From Bacteroidaceae bacterium (GTDB taxonomy: Bacteria > Bacteroidota > Bacteroidia > Bacteroidales > Bacteroidaceae), in NCBI GenBank assembly GCA_017469925.1, contig JAFUFK010000020.1:1-64000 (forward strand): a stretch of 64,000 bases of DNA. The letters are read 5' to 3'. The position numbers and the translations under genes are program-made. This document shows positions 54,225 to 62,572 of the stretch, one piece after another. Below the pieces are notes generated by a model, which was given only the letters and a program-made list of their open reading frames with translations, ran no database searches and had not been told where the DNA came from. The stretch's first letter is position 1, and every line of letters begins with the position of its first letter.

Positions 54225-54389
54225 ATGAAAAAGTATCTTGGAATCCTCCTTATCGTGCTGGGCGCCCTCGTGCTGTTCCTCAGCTATTGGCTCGAACTGG
54301 TAGATTACAATCCCGTGCAGTTCACCGGCCTTGGCCTCATCCTTGCAGGCCTCATCGCCCACATCTTCATCACGAAGAAGACGAAGTAA
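54225..54389 (+). CDS. Two-segment small membrane protein
   Basis: 54 residues: MKKYLGILLIVLGALVLFLSYW, a short loop ELVDYNPVQFTG, LGLILAGLIAHIFI and a basic end TKKTK. This two-helix hairpin with cytoplasmic basic ends recurs in Bacteroidales as a small conserved membrane protein of unknown role. A -7-like TTACTTTG (54171-54178) lies upstream and a terminator at 54418-54456 follows. Confidence 0.8.
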   Translation: MKKYLGILLIVLGALVLFLSYWLELVDYNPVQFTGLGLILAGLIAHIFITKKTK

Positions 54390-54417
54390 CCGGGCCCACA
54401 CAAAGAAAGAAACAACT

Positions 54418-54456
54418 GAGGGTGTCCCAGTATCTGGGGCACCCTCAATCGTTTTT
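54418..54456 (+). terminator. Terminator of the small membrane protein gene
   Basis: GAGGGTG-T-CCC pairs with GGG-G-CACCCTC around a seven-base loop, followed by AATCGTTTTT. Confidence 0.88.
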
Positions 54457-54484
54457 ATTATCAGTCAGCTACTGTCAACCTGGG

Positions 54485-54572
54485 GTTGTGCCACCAATGG
54501 CACCGGGTTGTGCCACCAATGGCACGGAGTTGTGCCACCGATGGCACGGGATTGTGTCACCTATGGCACGGG
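54485..54572. repeat. 22-bp palindromic tandem array D (TGTGCCA family)
   Basis: Four 22-bp units at 54485, 54507, 54529 and 54551 with a partial fifth. The core GTGCCA-CCAA-TGGCAC is a 16-bp inverted repeat, and units differ at one to a few bases. It lies between convergent transcripts and ends 10 bases before the rprY stop. Confidence 0.9.
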
Positions 54573-54581
54573 GATGTGTCC

Positions 54582-55307
54582 TTAGGCGTGCGGTTCCTCG
54601 GTAATGGCAATGATGCCGTCGGGGACGATGAGTTTGTAGCCCTTGCCATGGACGTTATTGATTTCGACCTCGGGGTCGTCCTTCAGGTGCTTGCGCAGTT
54701 TGGTGATATAGACATCCATCGAACGGGCGTTGAAGTAATTGTCGTCGATCCAGATGGTCTTGAGTGCCATCTCGCGCAGCAGTACGTCATTGGCATGGGA
54801 GCAGAGCAGGACGAGGAGTTCGCTCTCCTTGGTGGTGAGTTTCGACTGGTGGTCGCCGATGGTGAGCAGCTGGCGCTGGATGTCGAAGGTGAAGCGGCCA
54901 AGCTTGTACTGAACGACGGGGAGGGTCTGAGGCCCGTGGACACGGCGCAGGATGGCCTCCATGCGGAAGACGAGTTCGTCCATCGAGAAGGGTTTCGTCA
55001 GGTAGTCGTCGGCGCCAATCTTGAAGCCCTCGAAGATGTCCTCCTTGAGGTTCTTGGCGGTGAGGAAGATGATGGGCACCTGGGCGTTGATTTCACGTAT
55101 CTCCTTGGCCAGGGTGAAGCCGTCCTTCTTCGGCATCATGACGTCGAGCACACACATGTCGAAGTGGCTCAGGACGAAAGCGCGGTAGCCAGCCTCGCCG
55201 TCGAGGTAGAGTTGGGCATCGTAGCCCTTGGCTTGCAGATATTCGCGGAGGAGCATGCCGAGGCTTTCGTCGTCCTCACAGAGCAGAATGCGTTGTTTGG
55301 TATCCAT
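54582..55307 (-). CDS. rprY: OmpR-family response regulator RprY
   Basis: A 241-residue regulator: receiver domain (ILLCEDDESLGMLLREYLQAKGYD, phospho-acceptor Asp55 in CVLDVMMPKKDGF, FLTAKN, DDYLTKPF) and winged helix (LTTKESELLVLLCSHANDVLLRE..RSMDVYITKLRKHLKDDP..NVHGKGYKL). It closely fits Bacteroides RprY, whose partner RprX is encoded directly upstream with a 5-base gap. It activates or represses envelope and oxidative-stress genes in relatives; targets here are unknown. Confidence 0.93.
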   Translation of the reverse strand: MDTKQRILLCEDDESLGMLLREYLQAKGYDAQLYLDGEAGYRAFVLSHFDMCVLDVMMPKKDGFTLAKEIREINAQVPIIFLTAKNLKEDIFEGFKIGADDYLTKPFSMDELVFRMEAILRRVHGPQTLPVVQYKLGRFTFDIQRQLLTIGDHQSKLTTKESELLVLLCSHANDVLLREMALKTIWIDDNYFNARSMDVYITKLRKHLKDDPEVEINNVHGKGYKLIVPDGIIAITEEPHA

Positions 55308-55312
55308 AGTCG

Positions 55313-56830
55313 TTATGATTTGAGTGTGGGTAATGTTATCGTAAAGGTAGTGCCCTGTCCGTGCTCGCTCTCGACGCGGATGGTGCCCTTGTGCTGGCGT
55401 ACGATGTTGCGCACGTAGGCCAGTCCGAGGCCGAAGCCTTTGACGTCGTGCTGGTTGCCGGTATGGACGCGGTAGAACTTCTCGAAGATGCGCTTCTGGT
55501 CCTCGCGGCGGATGCCGATGCCGTTGTCCGATATGGAGAAGAGGTACTTGTTGCCCTGGTTACGGCTTTGTACCAGGAGGTGGAGGGGCACCTCGTCGCG
55601 ACGGTACTTGACGGCATTGTCCAGGAGGGTGGAGACGACATTGGTAAAGTGCATCTCGTCGAAGTAGATGTTGGGATTCTCGGCCTCCAGCTGGGCCTCA
55701 ATATCGCCACCCAGGCGCTCTACCTTCAGGGCGAAAGAGGTGCCGATGACGTTCTCGATGAGTTCGTCGGCATTCAGTTCTACGGGCTTCAGGGCTATGT
55801 TGTCGTGGTCGTAGAGCGACATCTGCAGGACCTTCTCCACCTGGTAGCGCAGGCGCTTGGTCTCGGTGTCGATGACACGGCCCAGGCTGTCGTACATGGC
55901 AGGCGACTTGGTGACACTCTTGTCGGCCAGCATCTCGGCAGCCAGGGAGAGGCTGGCGATGGGGGTCTTGAACTCGTGGGTCATGTTGTTGACGAAGTCG
56001 TTCTTCATCTCATTAATCTTGCGCTGGCGCACGAAGAGGTAGATGGTGAACATGAAGGTGAAGAACAGGATGATGGTAAACACGAGTGCCGGAGCCATCA
56101 GTCGGGCCACGCCGAGGACATAGCGGTTGCGGCTGGGGAAGTGTACGCGCACGATGCCCATCTTATTGGCCGGGTCGTTGCGGAAGAGCGTCTGCGTATA
56201 GGAGTAGTCCTCGCCTCGTTCGTCGTAGTCGGGACAGCGATAGACCTCGCGCCCGTCGCTCGTCGAGATGGTGAAATGGAAGGGCAACGTGACGCCGTTC
56301 TGCTCCAGGGCCACGCGGATGCAGGCATCGAGGAACTTCGTGTTGATGCGTTCCTCGAAGGAGTGCTCGCTGGCGCTGTATAGAATGCTGTAGATGACCT
56401 CGTCGAGGATGTCCTTCTGATAGAGGTAGGCATTGCGCACGGCCATGCGGAACTGCTGGCTCGAGACACCGTAGATGGGCCGTTGGTTCATGCCCAGGGA
56501 GAGGCGAGGCAGGGTGCTGATGGTGTCGAAACGCTGTACGCCCATCAGGGTCGGGTTGCCCAGTATCTTGGTGGCGTGAGGCGACTGGGCGTCGTCATCG
56601 ACCTGCGTAAGGTCATCGACATAGTTGCTGACCACGCCCTCCAGATACGTAAAGGTCTCGTTTCGCTCGAGGTCGTGCGAGGCTCGGTCGAGGCTGCGCT
56701 TTACGCTCTCGTCGAACTGGTCCTTGCGCATCTTCACCATCATGCCCGTGTATTGGGCCTGCAGAATGAGCAGTACGACAAAGCTGATGCCGATGATGAT
56801 GCTGGTTATCCAAAGTACGGAACGTTTCAT
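55313..56830 (-). CDS. rprX: Sensor histidine kinase RprX
   Basis: A 505-residue inner-membrane kinase. Membrane segment 1 (VLWITSIIIGISFVVLLILQA), a periplasmic sensor of about 220 residues, segment 2 (LMAPALVFTIILFFTFMFTIYLFV, near 245), H-box NNMTHEFKTPIASLSLAAEML (His near 285), then N (TLLDNAVKYRRDE), G1 (SDNGIGI), F (IFEKFYR) and G2 (GFGLGLAYV) boxes. All catalytic parts are intact. TATCTTTG lies only four bases before the ATG, so the mRNA should be leaderless. Both genes are transcribed together. Confidence 0.95.
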   Translation of the reverse strand: MKRSVLWITSIIIGISFVVLLILQAQYTGMMVKMRKDQFDESVKRSLDRASHDLERNETFTYLEGVVSNYVDDLTQVDDDAQSPHATKILGNPTLMGVQRFDTISTLPRLSLGMNQRPIYGVSSQQFRMAVRNAYLYQKDILDEVIYSILYSASEHSFEERINTKFLDACIRVALEQNGVTLPFHFTISTSDGREVYRCPDYDERGEDYSYTQTLFRNDPANKMGIVRVHFPSRNRYVLGVARLMAPALVFTIILFFTFMFTIYLFVRQRKINEMKNDFVNNMTHEFKTPIASLSLAAEMLADKSVTKSPAMYDSLGRVIDTETKRLRYQVEKVLQMSLYDHDNIALKPVELNADELIENVIGTSFALKVERLGGDIEAQLEAENPNIYFDEMHFTNVVSTLLDNAVKYRRDEVPLHLLVQSRNQGNKYLFSISDNGIGIRREDQKRIFEKFYRVHTGNQHDVKGFGLGLAYVRNIVRQHKGTIRVESEHGQGTTFTITLPTLKS

Positions 56831-56834
56831 AGGG

Positions 56835-56842
56835 CAAAGATA
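56835..56842 (-). promoter_or_regulatory. rprXY -7 box abutting the start codon
   Basis: Minus-strand TATCTTTG, then CCCT and ATG (56830). The nearest TTTG is 16 bases upstream, shorter than the usual 20. Confidence 0.6.
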
Positions 56843-56860
56843 CGCGAAATGTTAAAAACA

Positions 56861-56895
56861 AAAAGAAGGAGAGCGAAAGATTCGCCCTCCTTTTT
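56861..56895 (-). terminator. Terminator of the EF-G2-type gene
   Basis: AAGGAG-A-GCGAA pairs with TTCGC-C-CTCCTT around AGA; T-rich on both exit sides, so it may work in both directions. It lies 57 bases past the EF-G2 stop. Confidence 0.75.
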
Positions 56896-56948
56896 AACAA
56901 GATTAACAATTCCGAGCCGTTCTGCGTCCGGAATCGAGCATAAACGAA

Positions 56949-59102
56949 TTATTCGGCTTCTTCGGCCTCGTGCTCCTTGACGAGCTTCTGCTGTACGTCG
57001 GCAGGCACCAGTTCGTAGCTTGCGAAGGTCATGGAGAAGCTGGCGCGGCCACCGGTAAGGCTGCTCAGTGCGGTGCTGTAGGAAGCCATCTCCTTCAGGG
57101 GCACGCGTGCAGCGAGTTTCTCGTAGCCCGACTCACTATTCATACCCATAATCATGGCGCGACGGCCTTGGAGATCGCTCATCACGTCGCCCAGTTTGTC
57201 GCTCGGCACGAGTACTTCTACGTCATAGATGGGCTCCAGAATCTTCGGTCCTGCCTCGCGGAAGGCCTGGGCAAATGCCTGACGGCCGGCAAGCATGAAG
57301 GAGAGTTCGTTAGAGTCAACCGGGTGCATCTTACCATCATATACTATCACGCGCACGTCGCGGGCGTAGCAACCCGTCAGCGGGCCTTGTTCCATGCGCT
57401 GCATGATACCCTTGAGGATGGCGGGCATGAAGCGTGCGTCGATGGCACCACCTACTACGGAGTTGATGAAGACGAGCTTGCCACCCCACTCGAGGTCGAT
57501 GACTTCCTCGCTCTTGGCGTTGATGCGGAACTCCTGACCACCGAAGCGGTAAACCTCCTGCGTGGGCGTACCCTCGACGTAAGGCTCGACGATGAGGTGC
57601 ACCTCACCAAACTGACCGGCACCACCCGACTGCTTCTTATGGCGATAGTCGGCACGGGCAGCCTTCGTGATGGTCTCGCGATAGGGCACCTTGGGCTCGT
57701 CGTACTGGATTTGTATCTTCTCGTTGTTCTCCATACGCCACTTCAGGGTGCGCAGGTGGAACTCGCCCTGGCCATGTACCAGAATCTGGCGCAACTCCTT
57801 CGACTGCTCAATCTGCCACGTGGGGTCTTCCTCACGCATCTTCTGCAGGGCGTTCATCATCTTCTCGGTATCGCTCTCGTTGACGGCACGGATGGCACGC
57901 GAGAACTTCGTGTTGGGATACTTGATGAAGTCGAAGCGGTTGTCGGCATTCTTATCGTTCAGAGTGTTGCCCGTCTTCACGTCCTTCAGTTTCACGGTGC
58001 AACCGATGTCGCCAGCAACGAGTTCGTCAACCTTGATACGGTTCTGGCCTGCGCAGCAGAAGAGCTGAGCCATGCGCTCCTTCGAACCGCGGTCGGCATT
58101 GGTCAGGTCGTCGCCTTCGTGAACCTTACCGCTCATTACCTTGAAGTACATAACCTCACCGATATGGGGCTCGACGCTGGTCTTGAAGAAGAACAGGCTG
58201 GTGGGAGCATTCACGTCGGGCTTAACCTCTACGCCACGGCTGTTGGCGACGGCAGGCATCTCGTCCACGAAGGGTACGACATTGCCCAGGAACTCCATCA
58301 GACGGCGAACGCCCATGTCCTTACCGGCACAAACGCAGAATACGGGATAGATGCCACGCATGGCCAGTCCCTTGCGGATGCCCTCGCGCATCTCGTCCTC
58401 GGTCAGAGTCTCGCTCTCGAAGAACTTCTCCATCAGGGCCTCGTCGTTCTCAGCAGCTGCCTCCACGAGTGCATGGTGCAGTTCGGTAGCCTTGTCGAGT
58501 TGGTCGGCGGGGATGTCTTCGATGGTGGGAGCACCGCCTTCGGGGCCCCAAGAGTACTTCTTCATCAGCAGCACGTCGATAACGGCATTGAAGTCGGGAC
58601 CAGTCTTCACGGGATACTGGATGGGCACAACCTTGGAGCCGTAGATTTCGTGCAACTGCTCCAGCACGCGGTCGTAGTCGCAGTTCTCGTCGTCGAGTTG
58701 ATTAACGAGGAAGATGACGGGCTTCTTCAGCTTTTCGGTGTAGCGGAAGTGGTTCTGAGTACCTACCTCTACGCCTGCGGAACCCTTGAGCAGCAGCACG
58801 GCTGCATCGGTCACGTTCAGGGCCGTGATGGCAGCGCCTGCGAAGTCGTCACTGCCGGGGCAGTCGATGAAGTTGAGTTTCTTGCCGTTCCACTCGGTGT
58901 GGAATACGGTGCTGAATACCGAGTAGCCATACTCGTGCTCAACGGGGAAATAGTCGCTAACGGTGGTGTGCTGCGAGACACGTCCGCGACGCTTGATGAT
59001 GCCTGCTTCGAAGAGCAGGCTCTCTGTGAGGGTTGTCTTACCTGCACCATCATTGCCCAGGATGGCAATGTTCTTGATCTCATGAGTTTGGTAAACTTTC
59101 AT
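56949..59102 (-). CDS. EF-G2-type elongation factor paralogue with altered GTPase motifs
   Basis: A 717-residue EF-G-like protein. Five-domain layout is kept, with GNDGAGKTT as P-loop (16-24), domain IV motif YDGKMHPVDSNELSFMLAGRQAF and domain V YDVEVLVPSDKLGDVMSDLQGRRAMIMGM. Key GTPase residues differ from EF-G: the catalytic His of DTPGHVDF is replaced in DCPGSDDF (Ser84), NKMD is NQLD (134-137), and switch I RGITI is YGYSV. The same losses mark Bacteroides EF-G2, which supports translation without GTP hydrolysis during carbon starvation and gut colonisation. It is thus not the housekeeping fusA or a TetQ-type protein. Single gene, terminator at 56861-56895. Confidence 0.92.
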   Translation of the reverse strand: MKVYQTHEIKNIAILGNDGAGKTTLTESLLFEAGIIKRRGRVSQHTTVSDYFPVEHEYGYSVFSTVFHTEWNGKKLNFIDCPGSDDFAGAAITALNVTDAAVLLLKGSAGVEVGTQNHFRYTEKLKKPVIFLVNQLDDENCDYDRVLEQLHEIYGSKVVPIQYPVKTGPDFNAVIDVLLMKKYSWGPEGGAPTIEDIPADQLDKATELHHALVEAAAENDEALMEKFFESETLTEDEMREGIRKGLAMRGIYPVFCVCAGKDMGVRRLMEFLGNVVPFVDEMPAVANSRGVEVKPDVNAPTSLFFFKTSVEPHIGEVMYFKVMSGKVHEGDDLTNADRGSKERMAQLFCCAGQNRIKVDELVAGDIGCTVKLKDVKTGNTLNDKNADNRFDFIKYPNTKFSRAIRAVNESDTEKMMNALQKMREEDPTWQIEQSKELRQILVHGQGEFHLRTLKWRMENNEKIQIQYDEPKVPYRETITKAARADYRHKKQSGGAGQFGEVHLIVEPYVEGTPTQEVYRFGGQEFRINAKSEEVIDLEWGGKLVFINSVVGGAIDARFMPAILKGIMQRMEQGPLTGCYARDVRVIVYDGKMHPVDSNELSFMLAGRQAFAQAFREAGPKILEPIYDVEVLVPSDKLGDVMSDLQGRRAMIMGMNSESGYEKLAARVPLKEMASYSTALSSLTGGRASFSMTFASYELVPADVQQKLVKEHEAEEAE

Positions 59103-59265
59103 AATATTAGTTTTTAAGTTTGTGATAATTGCTCTTTTCGGGGGCTATGGGCCCATTGGGTGTGCAATTTAGCAAAATCCCGCGAGGTGACCAAAACTTC
59201 ATGCCGTTTTTTCGTCACAAAGCACGAAAAAAGCACAAGGCGGAGGTGTTTAACCCTTTTTTCAC

Positions 59266-59273
59266 TACCTTTG
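59266..59273 (+). promoter_or_regulatory. -7 box of the DUF4878 lipoprotein gene
   Basis: TACCTTTG, 31 bases before the ATG at 59305. Confidence 0.55.
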
Positions 59274-59304
59274 CCATCAGAAGTATATTTAATTCTCAAG
59301 TATC

Positions 59305-59679
59305 ATGAAGAAACTGATTGTCATCCTTGCAGCAGGCCTGTTTCTGCTGACGTCGTGCTACGAGAGTCCGAGGGCTACGGCCGAGAGTTACATGACCGCC
59401 GTGCAGAAGGGCGACTGGAAGACGGCGCTCGACTACACCGCATTGGAACCAGAGGAGAAGGAACTCATCATCTCGCTCCTGGGCGAGACCACCGACCAAG
59501 CCATCGAGAAGCGCAACCAGATAGAGCAGTTCGAGGTCGTGGAGGAGGAACTGGGCGAGGACGGACGTACGGCCAACATCCGGGTGAAGGTGACCTTCGG
59601 CGATGGACACGAACAGGAGCAGACCATCCCCTTGGAACAGGACGCACAGGGGCGTTGGCTGGTGAAACGCATCAACTAA
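59305..59679 (+). CDS. DUF4878 family lipoprotein
   Basis: 124 residues with lipobox LLTSC (Cys near 18). The mature part is one NTF2-like cone typical of DUF4878: PRATAESYMTAVQKGDWKTALDYTAL, then RTANIRVKVTFGDGHEQEQTIPLEQDAQGRWLVKRI. It should be anchored in the inner or outer membrane facing the periplasm; function unknown. It lies 12 bases before hemW and probably shares its transcript. Confidence 0.85.
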   Translation: MKKLIVILAAGLFLLTSCYESPRATAESYMTAVQKGDWKTALDYTALEPEEKELIISLLGETTDQAIEKRNQIEQFEVVEEELGEDGRTANIRVKVTFGDGHEQEQTIPLEQDAQGRWLVKRIN

Positions 59680-59691
59680 CCCCCCTGGCCG

Positions 59692-60822
59692 ATGGCGGGA
59701 CTCTACATCCATATCCCCTTCTGCCAGAGCAGGTGTGTCTATTGCGACTTCTACTCCACCACCCTACCTCGGGTGTGGCAGATGCCTTACGTGCGCGCTT
59801 TGGTGGAAGAACTGAGGATGCGCCGGGCGGAGTGTGGTCCACAGGTGGAGACCCTGTATCTGGGCGGCGGCACACCCAGCCAACTCTCGCGCGAAGCCCT
59901 ACTCAAACTGTTTGAGGGGATAAGGGCGCACGCAGCACTATCGCCCACGGCCGAGATAACCATCGAAGCCAACCCCGACGACATCAGCCCCAAGTGGATA
60001 GAGACCCTGAGGGAGACACCCGTCAACCGGGTCAGCATGGGGGTGCAGTCGTTCGACGACGGCATACTGCGCACGCTCCATCGCCGCCATACGGCCGAAC
60101 AGGCGCGCAGGGCAGTCGGCATGCTGCAAGAGGCTGGATACGACAACCTGAGCCTCGACCTCATCTATGGGCTTCCCGGCCAGACTTTGGAAGCGTTCGG
60201 CGCTGACGTAGCGACCGTGCTCTCCCTCGGCGTGCCCCACCTGTCGGCTTATGCCCTGCAATATGAGTCGGGGACGCAACTCTACGAGATGCGCCGGCAG
60301 GGCCTCATCGAGGAGGCCGACGAGGAACTGAGCCTCAGCTGCTACCAACGACTGATAGACCTCGCGGAGGGGGCAGGACTGGAGCATTACGAGATATCGA
60401 ACTTTGCCCGGCCGGGACGTCGCTCCCGCCACAACTCGTCGTATTGGACGGGGGCGGCCTACGTAGGACTGGGAGCGGGGGCGCACAGCTACGACGGGGC
60501 CCGAAGGCGGAGCAGCAACGGGGAGGACCTGGCCGAGTACATCCGCAGTATAGAGAAAGGCGAACGGCCGTGCGACGAAGAAGTTCTGGACGACGACACC
60601 CTGTACAACGAACTCGTCATGCTTCGGCTACGCACCCGCGAGGGGTTGTACTTGCCCGAGGTGGAGGTTGTATATACCCCCGAGCGTCGGTTGTATATAT
60701 CCCGGATGGCCGAAAGAGCAATCAAGACCGGATGGCTGACGGAAAAGGCGGATGGGCATCTCTGCCTCACCCGCCAAGGTTTGTTTGTCAGCGACGACGT
60801 GATTTCCGACCTAATGGCCTAA
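59692..60822 (+). CDS. hemW: HemW-like radical SAM haem chaperone
   Basis: A 376-residue protein of the HemW (formerly CPO-like) family. Radical SAM motif C11-QSR-C15-VY-C18, then TLYLGGGTPSQLS, TIEANPDDI, NRVSMGVQSFDDGILRTLHRRHT, LSLDLIYGLPGQT, and the C-terminal HemW domain with HYEISNFARPGRRSRHNSSYWTG. The family transfers haem to target proteins and lacks coproporphyrinogen oxidase activity. It begins 12 bases after the DUF4878 gene. The 3' end overlaps the convergent DUF4827 gene by 4 bases. Confidence 0.93.
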   Translation: MAGLYIHIPFCQSRCVYCDFYSTTLPRVWQMPYVRALVEELRMRRAECGPQVETLYLGGGTPSQLSREALLKLFEGIRAHAALSPTAEITIEANPDDISPKWIETLRETPVNRVSMGVQSFDDGILRTLHRRHTAEQARRAVGMLQEAGYDNLSLDLIYGLPGQTLEAFGADVATVLSLGVPHLSAYALQYESGTQLYEMRRQGLIEEADEELSLSCYQRLIDLAEGAGLEHYEISNFARPGRRSRHNSSYWTGAAYVGLGAGAHSYDGARRRSSNGEDLAEYIRSIEKGERPCDEEVLDDDTLYNELVMLRLRTREGLYLPEVEVVYTPERRLYISRMAERAIKTGWLTEKADGHLCLTRQGLFVSDDVISDLMA

Positions 60823-61511
60823 AACTCCTGATAACTGATTTCGTAGAAGCAGGGATAGACGTTGCTCGTGGCGTCCTCCGTGCCTTGGCTATGGGGCACA
60901 ATCATGCGCACGAGTGCAATGCCTTCGTCCCCGGTCTTCTGGCGGCCCAGATTAATGTAAGAGAGGGGCACAATCCATCCTTTGGGGACAGCCGTCTTAC
61001 CATATATCATATACATGGCTCCGCCGCCTTTTTCAATATCAAAGCTAGCACTAATGGTGCCAGAGTTATTGCTGGCAAGCAAGACATCTGGGTTTGTTGC
61101 CCAATAGGGAGCAATGTCGGTGGTCTGTAGCGAGTCGCCCAGGATGTTGTACTCCCAATAGCGGCAGAGGATGCGCTTCGTCTCGCCATGCTGAAGTTTT
61201 TCGCCCGGGCCCTTACGCACAATCTGCATGTATATGCCCGTACTGCCAAAGAATACGAACTCGTTCTTCGAGACGTCGGTCATCGAGTCCTGAGCCTCGA
61301 ACTGCTCTTGCGTGATGACGTTCATCTTACTGATGTTGAGCAGGGTGTCGTTGTTGGCACCCATCAGTATCACGGGGGCACGCTCGAGGAAGGCATCCAC
61401 CACCTTGCGCTCCTTCTTCTTCTGGTCGGCATACGACTCATCATCCTTACAACTCGTTACGGCTGTGCCCACGAGCACCAAGCCCAATATTACCATTAAT
61501 AGTTTCTTCAT
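60819..61511 (-). CDS. DUF4827 family lipoprotein
   Basis: 230 residues with signal and lipobox (GTAVTSC-KDD). The rest matches the Bacteroidales DUF4827 texture: ERKVVDAFLERAPVI, NEFVFFGSTGIYMQIVRKGPGEKLQHGETKRILCRYWEYNI, FDIEKGGGAMYMIYGKTAVPKGWIVPLSYINLGRQ. The central FKBP-like sentence (VPKGWIVPLSYINLGRQ..ALVRMIVPHSQGT) resembles gliding-motility-associated FKBP-type lipoproteins, but peptidyl-prolyl activity is not shown. It follows nrnA by 19 bases on the same strand. Confidence 0.83.
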   Translation of the reverse strand: MKKLLMVILGLVLVGTAVTSCKDDESYADQKKKERKVVDAFLERAPVILMGANNDTLLNISKMNVITQEQFEAQDSMTDVSKNEFVFFGSTGIYMQIVRKGPGEKLQHGETKRILCRYWEYNILGDSLQTTDIAPYWATNPDVLLASNNSGTISASFDIEKGGGAMYMIYGKTAVPKGWIVPLSYINLGRQKTGDEGIALVRMIVPHSQGTEDATSNVYPCFYEISYQEF

Positions 61512-61530
61512 TATCCCTAGGTATTACGTA

Positions 61531-62571
61531 TTAATCTCTTAGTTTATCGGCAAAGGACGCCAAGGCGTTGTGCACCACTTCCCTGGCCTCTTCCATCGTC
61601 ATCCGCAGGCTTCCCCCCGAGGCATTCTTGTGACCACCGCCATTGAAGAACTGGGCACACAACTCGTTGCAGGGGAAGTCATCGACGCTACGGGTGGAGA
61701 CGCGTATGAGGCCCTTTTCCTCCGTATCCTCACGCAGGAAGATGCTCAGGCGCATGCCCTCCATCTCCAGAGGCATGTTGACGAAGCCCTCCGTGGCCCC
61801 GTTCTTGGTCTTGAAGCGCAGGCGCTCCTCATTGGTCATCGTGATGAGTGCGGTATGCAGTTCGGCCATGACCTCCATCTTGACGTAGAGCAGATAGCCC
61901 AACAAGCGGAAGCGGCCCTCGGTATGGGTATAGAAGACGTTGCGATAGATACGGTCCTTGTCGATGCCCGTCGTAAGCAGCAGGCCAATGGCCTCATATA
62001 TCTCCGGCCGGTTCGAGGCGTAGGAGAAGTTGCCCGTATCCGTCATCATGCCCGCATAGATGGCCGTGGCCACCTCGGGAGTCAGGTACTGCGTCCAGCC
62101 CATGTCAAGCATCACCCTGAGCAGTAGTTCGCAGGTGCTGCACATCTCGGGATGGGAGAGCGTGAGCCGACAGATGGGAGAGGGGTCGATGTGGTGGTCA
62201 ATCATCAGCATGGGCACCTCGAGGGCCAGCACCTTGTTGGCCAGGAGTTCGGTCATGCGCATGGGGGTATTGAAGTCGAGCATCACAACGAGGTCGGCCT
62301 GCCCGAGGGCGGTGTCCACCTTATAGTGTTGGCGATCGCCCAGGAGCACCTCCCCCGCCGTAGGTATCCACTGGAGGAAGAGTGGGAAGTTATTCGGGGC
62401 TATGGCAGTAACCTCCTTACCCATCTGCCTCAGGACCAGGGTCAGGGCGGCCATGCTCCCTATGGCATCTCCGTCGGGGTTCTTATGGCAGAAGAGCACC
62501 ACCCGACGGGCATCGCCCACGAGCCTCCCGAGTTGTACGATTTCGTCTTGTGTCAGTAGTTGTGTCAGCAT
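61531..62571 (-). CDS. nrnA: DHH-family nanoRNase / pAp phosphatase NrnA
   Basis: A 346-residue DHH-DHHA1 phosphoesterase degrading short RNA and dephosphorylating pAp. Motifs: FCHKNPDGDAIGSMAAL (motif I), VVMLDFN (II), LMIDHHIDPS (DHH, III), GMMTDTGNFSYAS (IV) and the DHHA1 GGGHKNASGGSL. All metal ligands are present. It starts 1 base after the stop of the endonuclease I gene, so it is probably co-transcribed with it. Confidence 0.93.
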   Translation of the reverse strand: MLTQLLTQDEIVQLGRLVGDARRVVLFCHKNPDGDAIGSMAALTLVLRQMGKEVTAIAPNNFPLFLQWIPTAGEVLLGDRQHYKVDTALGQADLVVMLDFNTPMRMTELLANKVLALEVPMLMIDHHIDPSPICRLTLSHPEMCSTCELLLRVMLDMGWTQYLTPEVATAIYAGMMTDTGNFSYASNRPEIYEAIGLLLTTGIDKDRIYRNVFYTHTEGRFRLLGYLLYVKMEVMAELHTALITMTNEERLRFKTKNGATEGFVNMPLEMEGMRLSIFLREDTEEKGLIRVSTRSVDDFPCNELCAQFFNGGGHKNASGGSLRMTMEEAREVVHNALASFADKLRD

Positions 62572-62572
62572 C

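Noticed and set aside
56949-59102. Housekeeping EF-G or TetQ-type resistance protein
   Set aside because: The G3 and G4 motifs lack residues both groups keep; the pattern fits EF-G2.
56970-59117. Long plus-strand open frame opposite the EF-G2 gene
   Set aside because: It is the complementary frame of a clear elongation-factor gene, with no domain.
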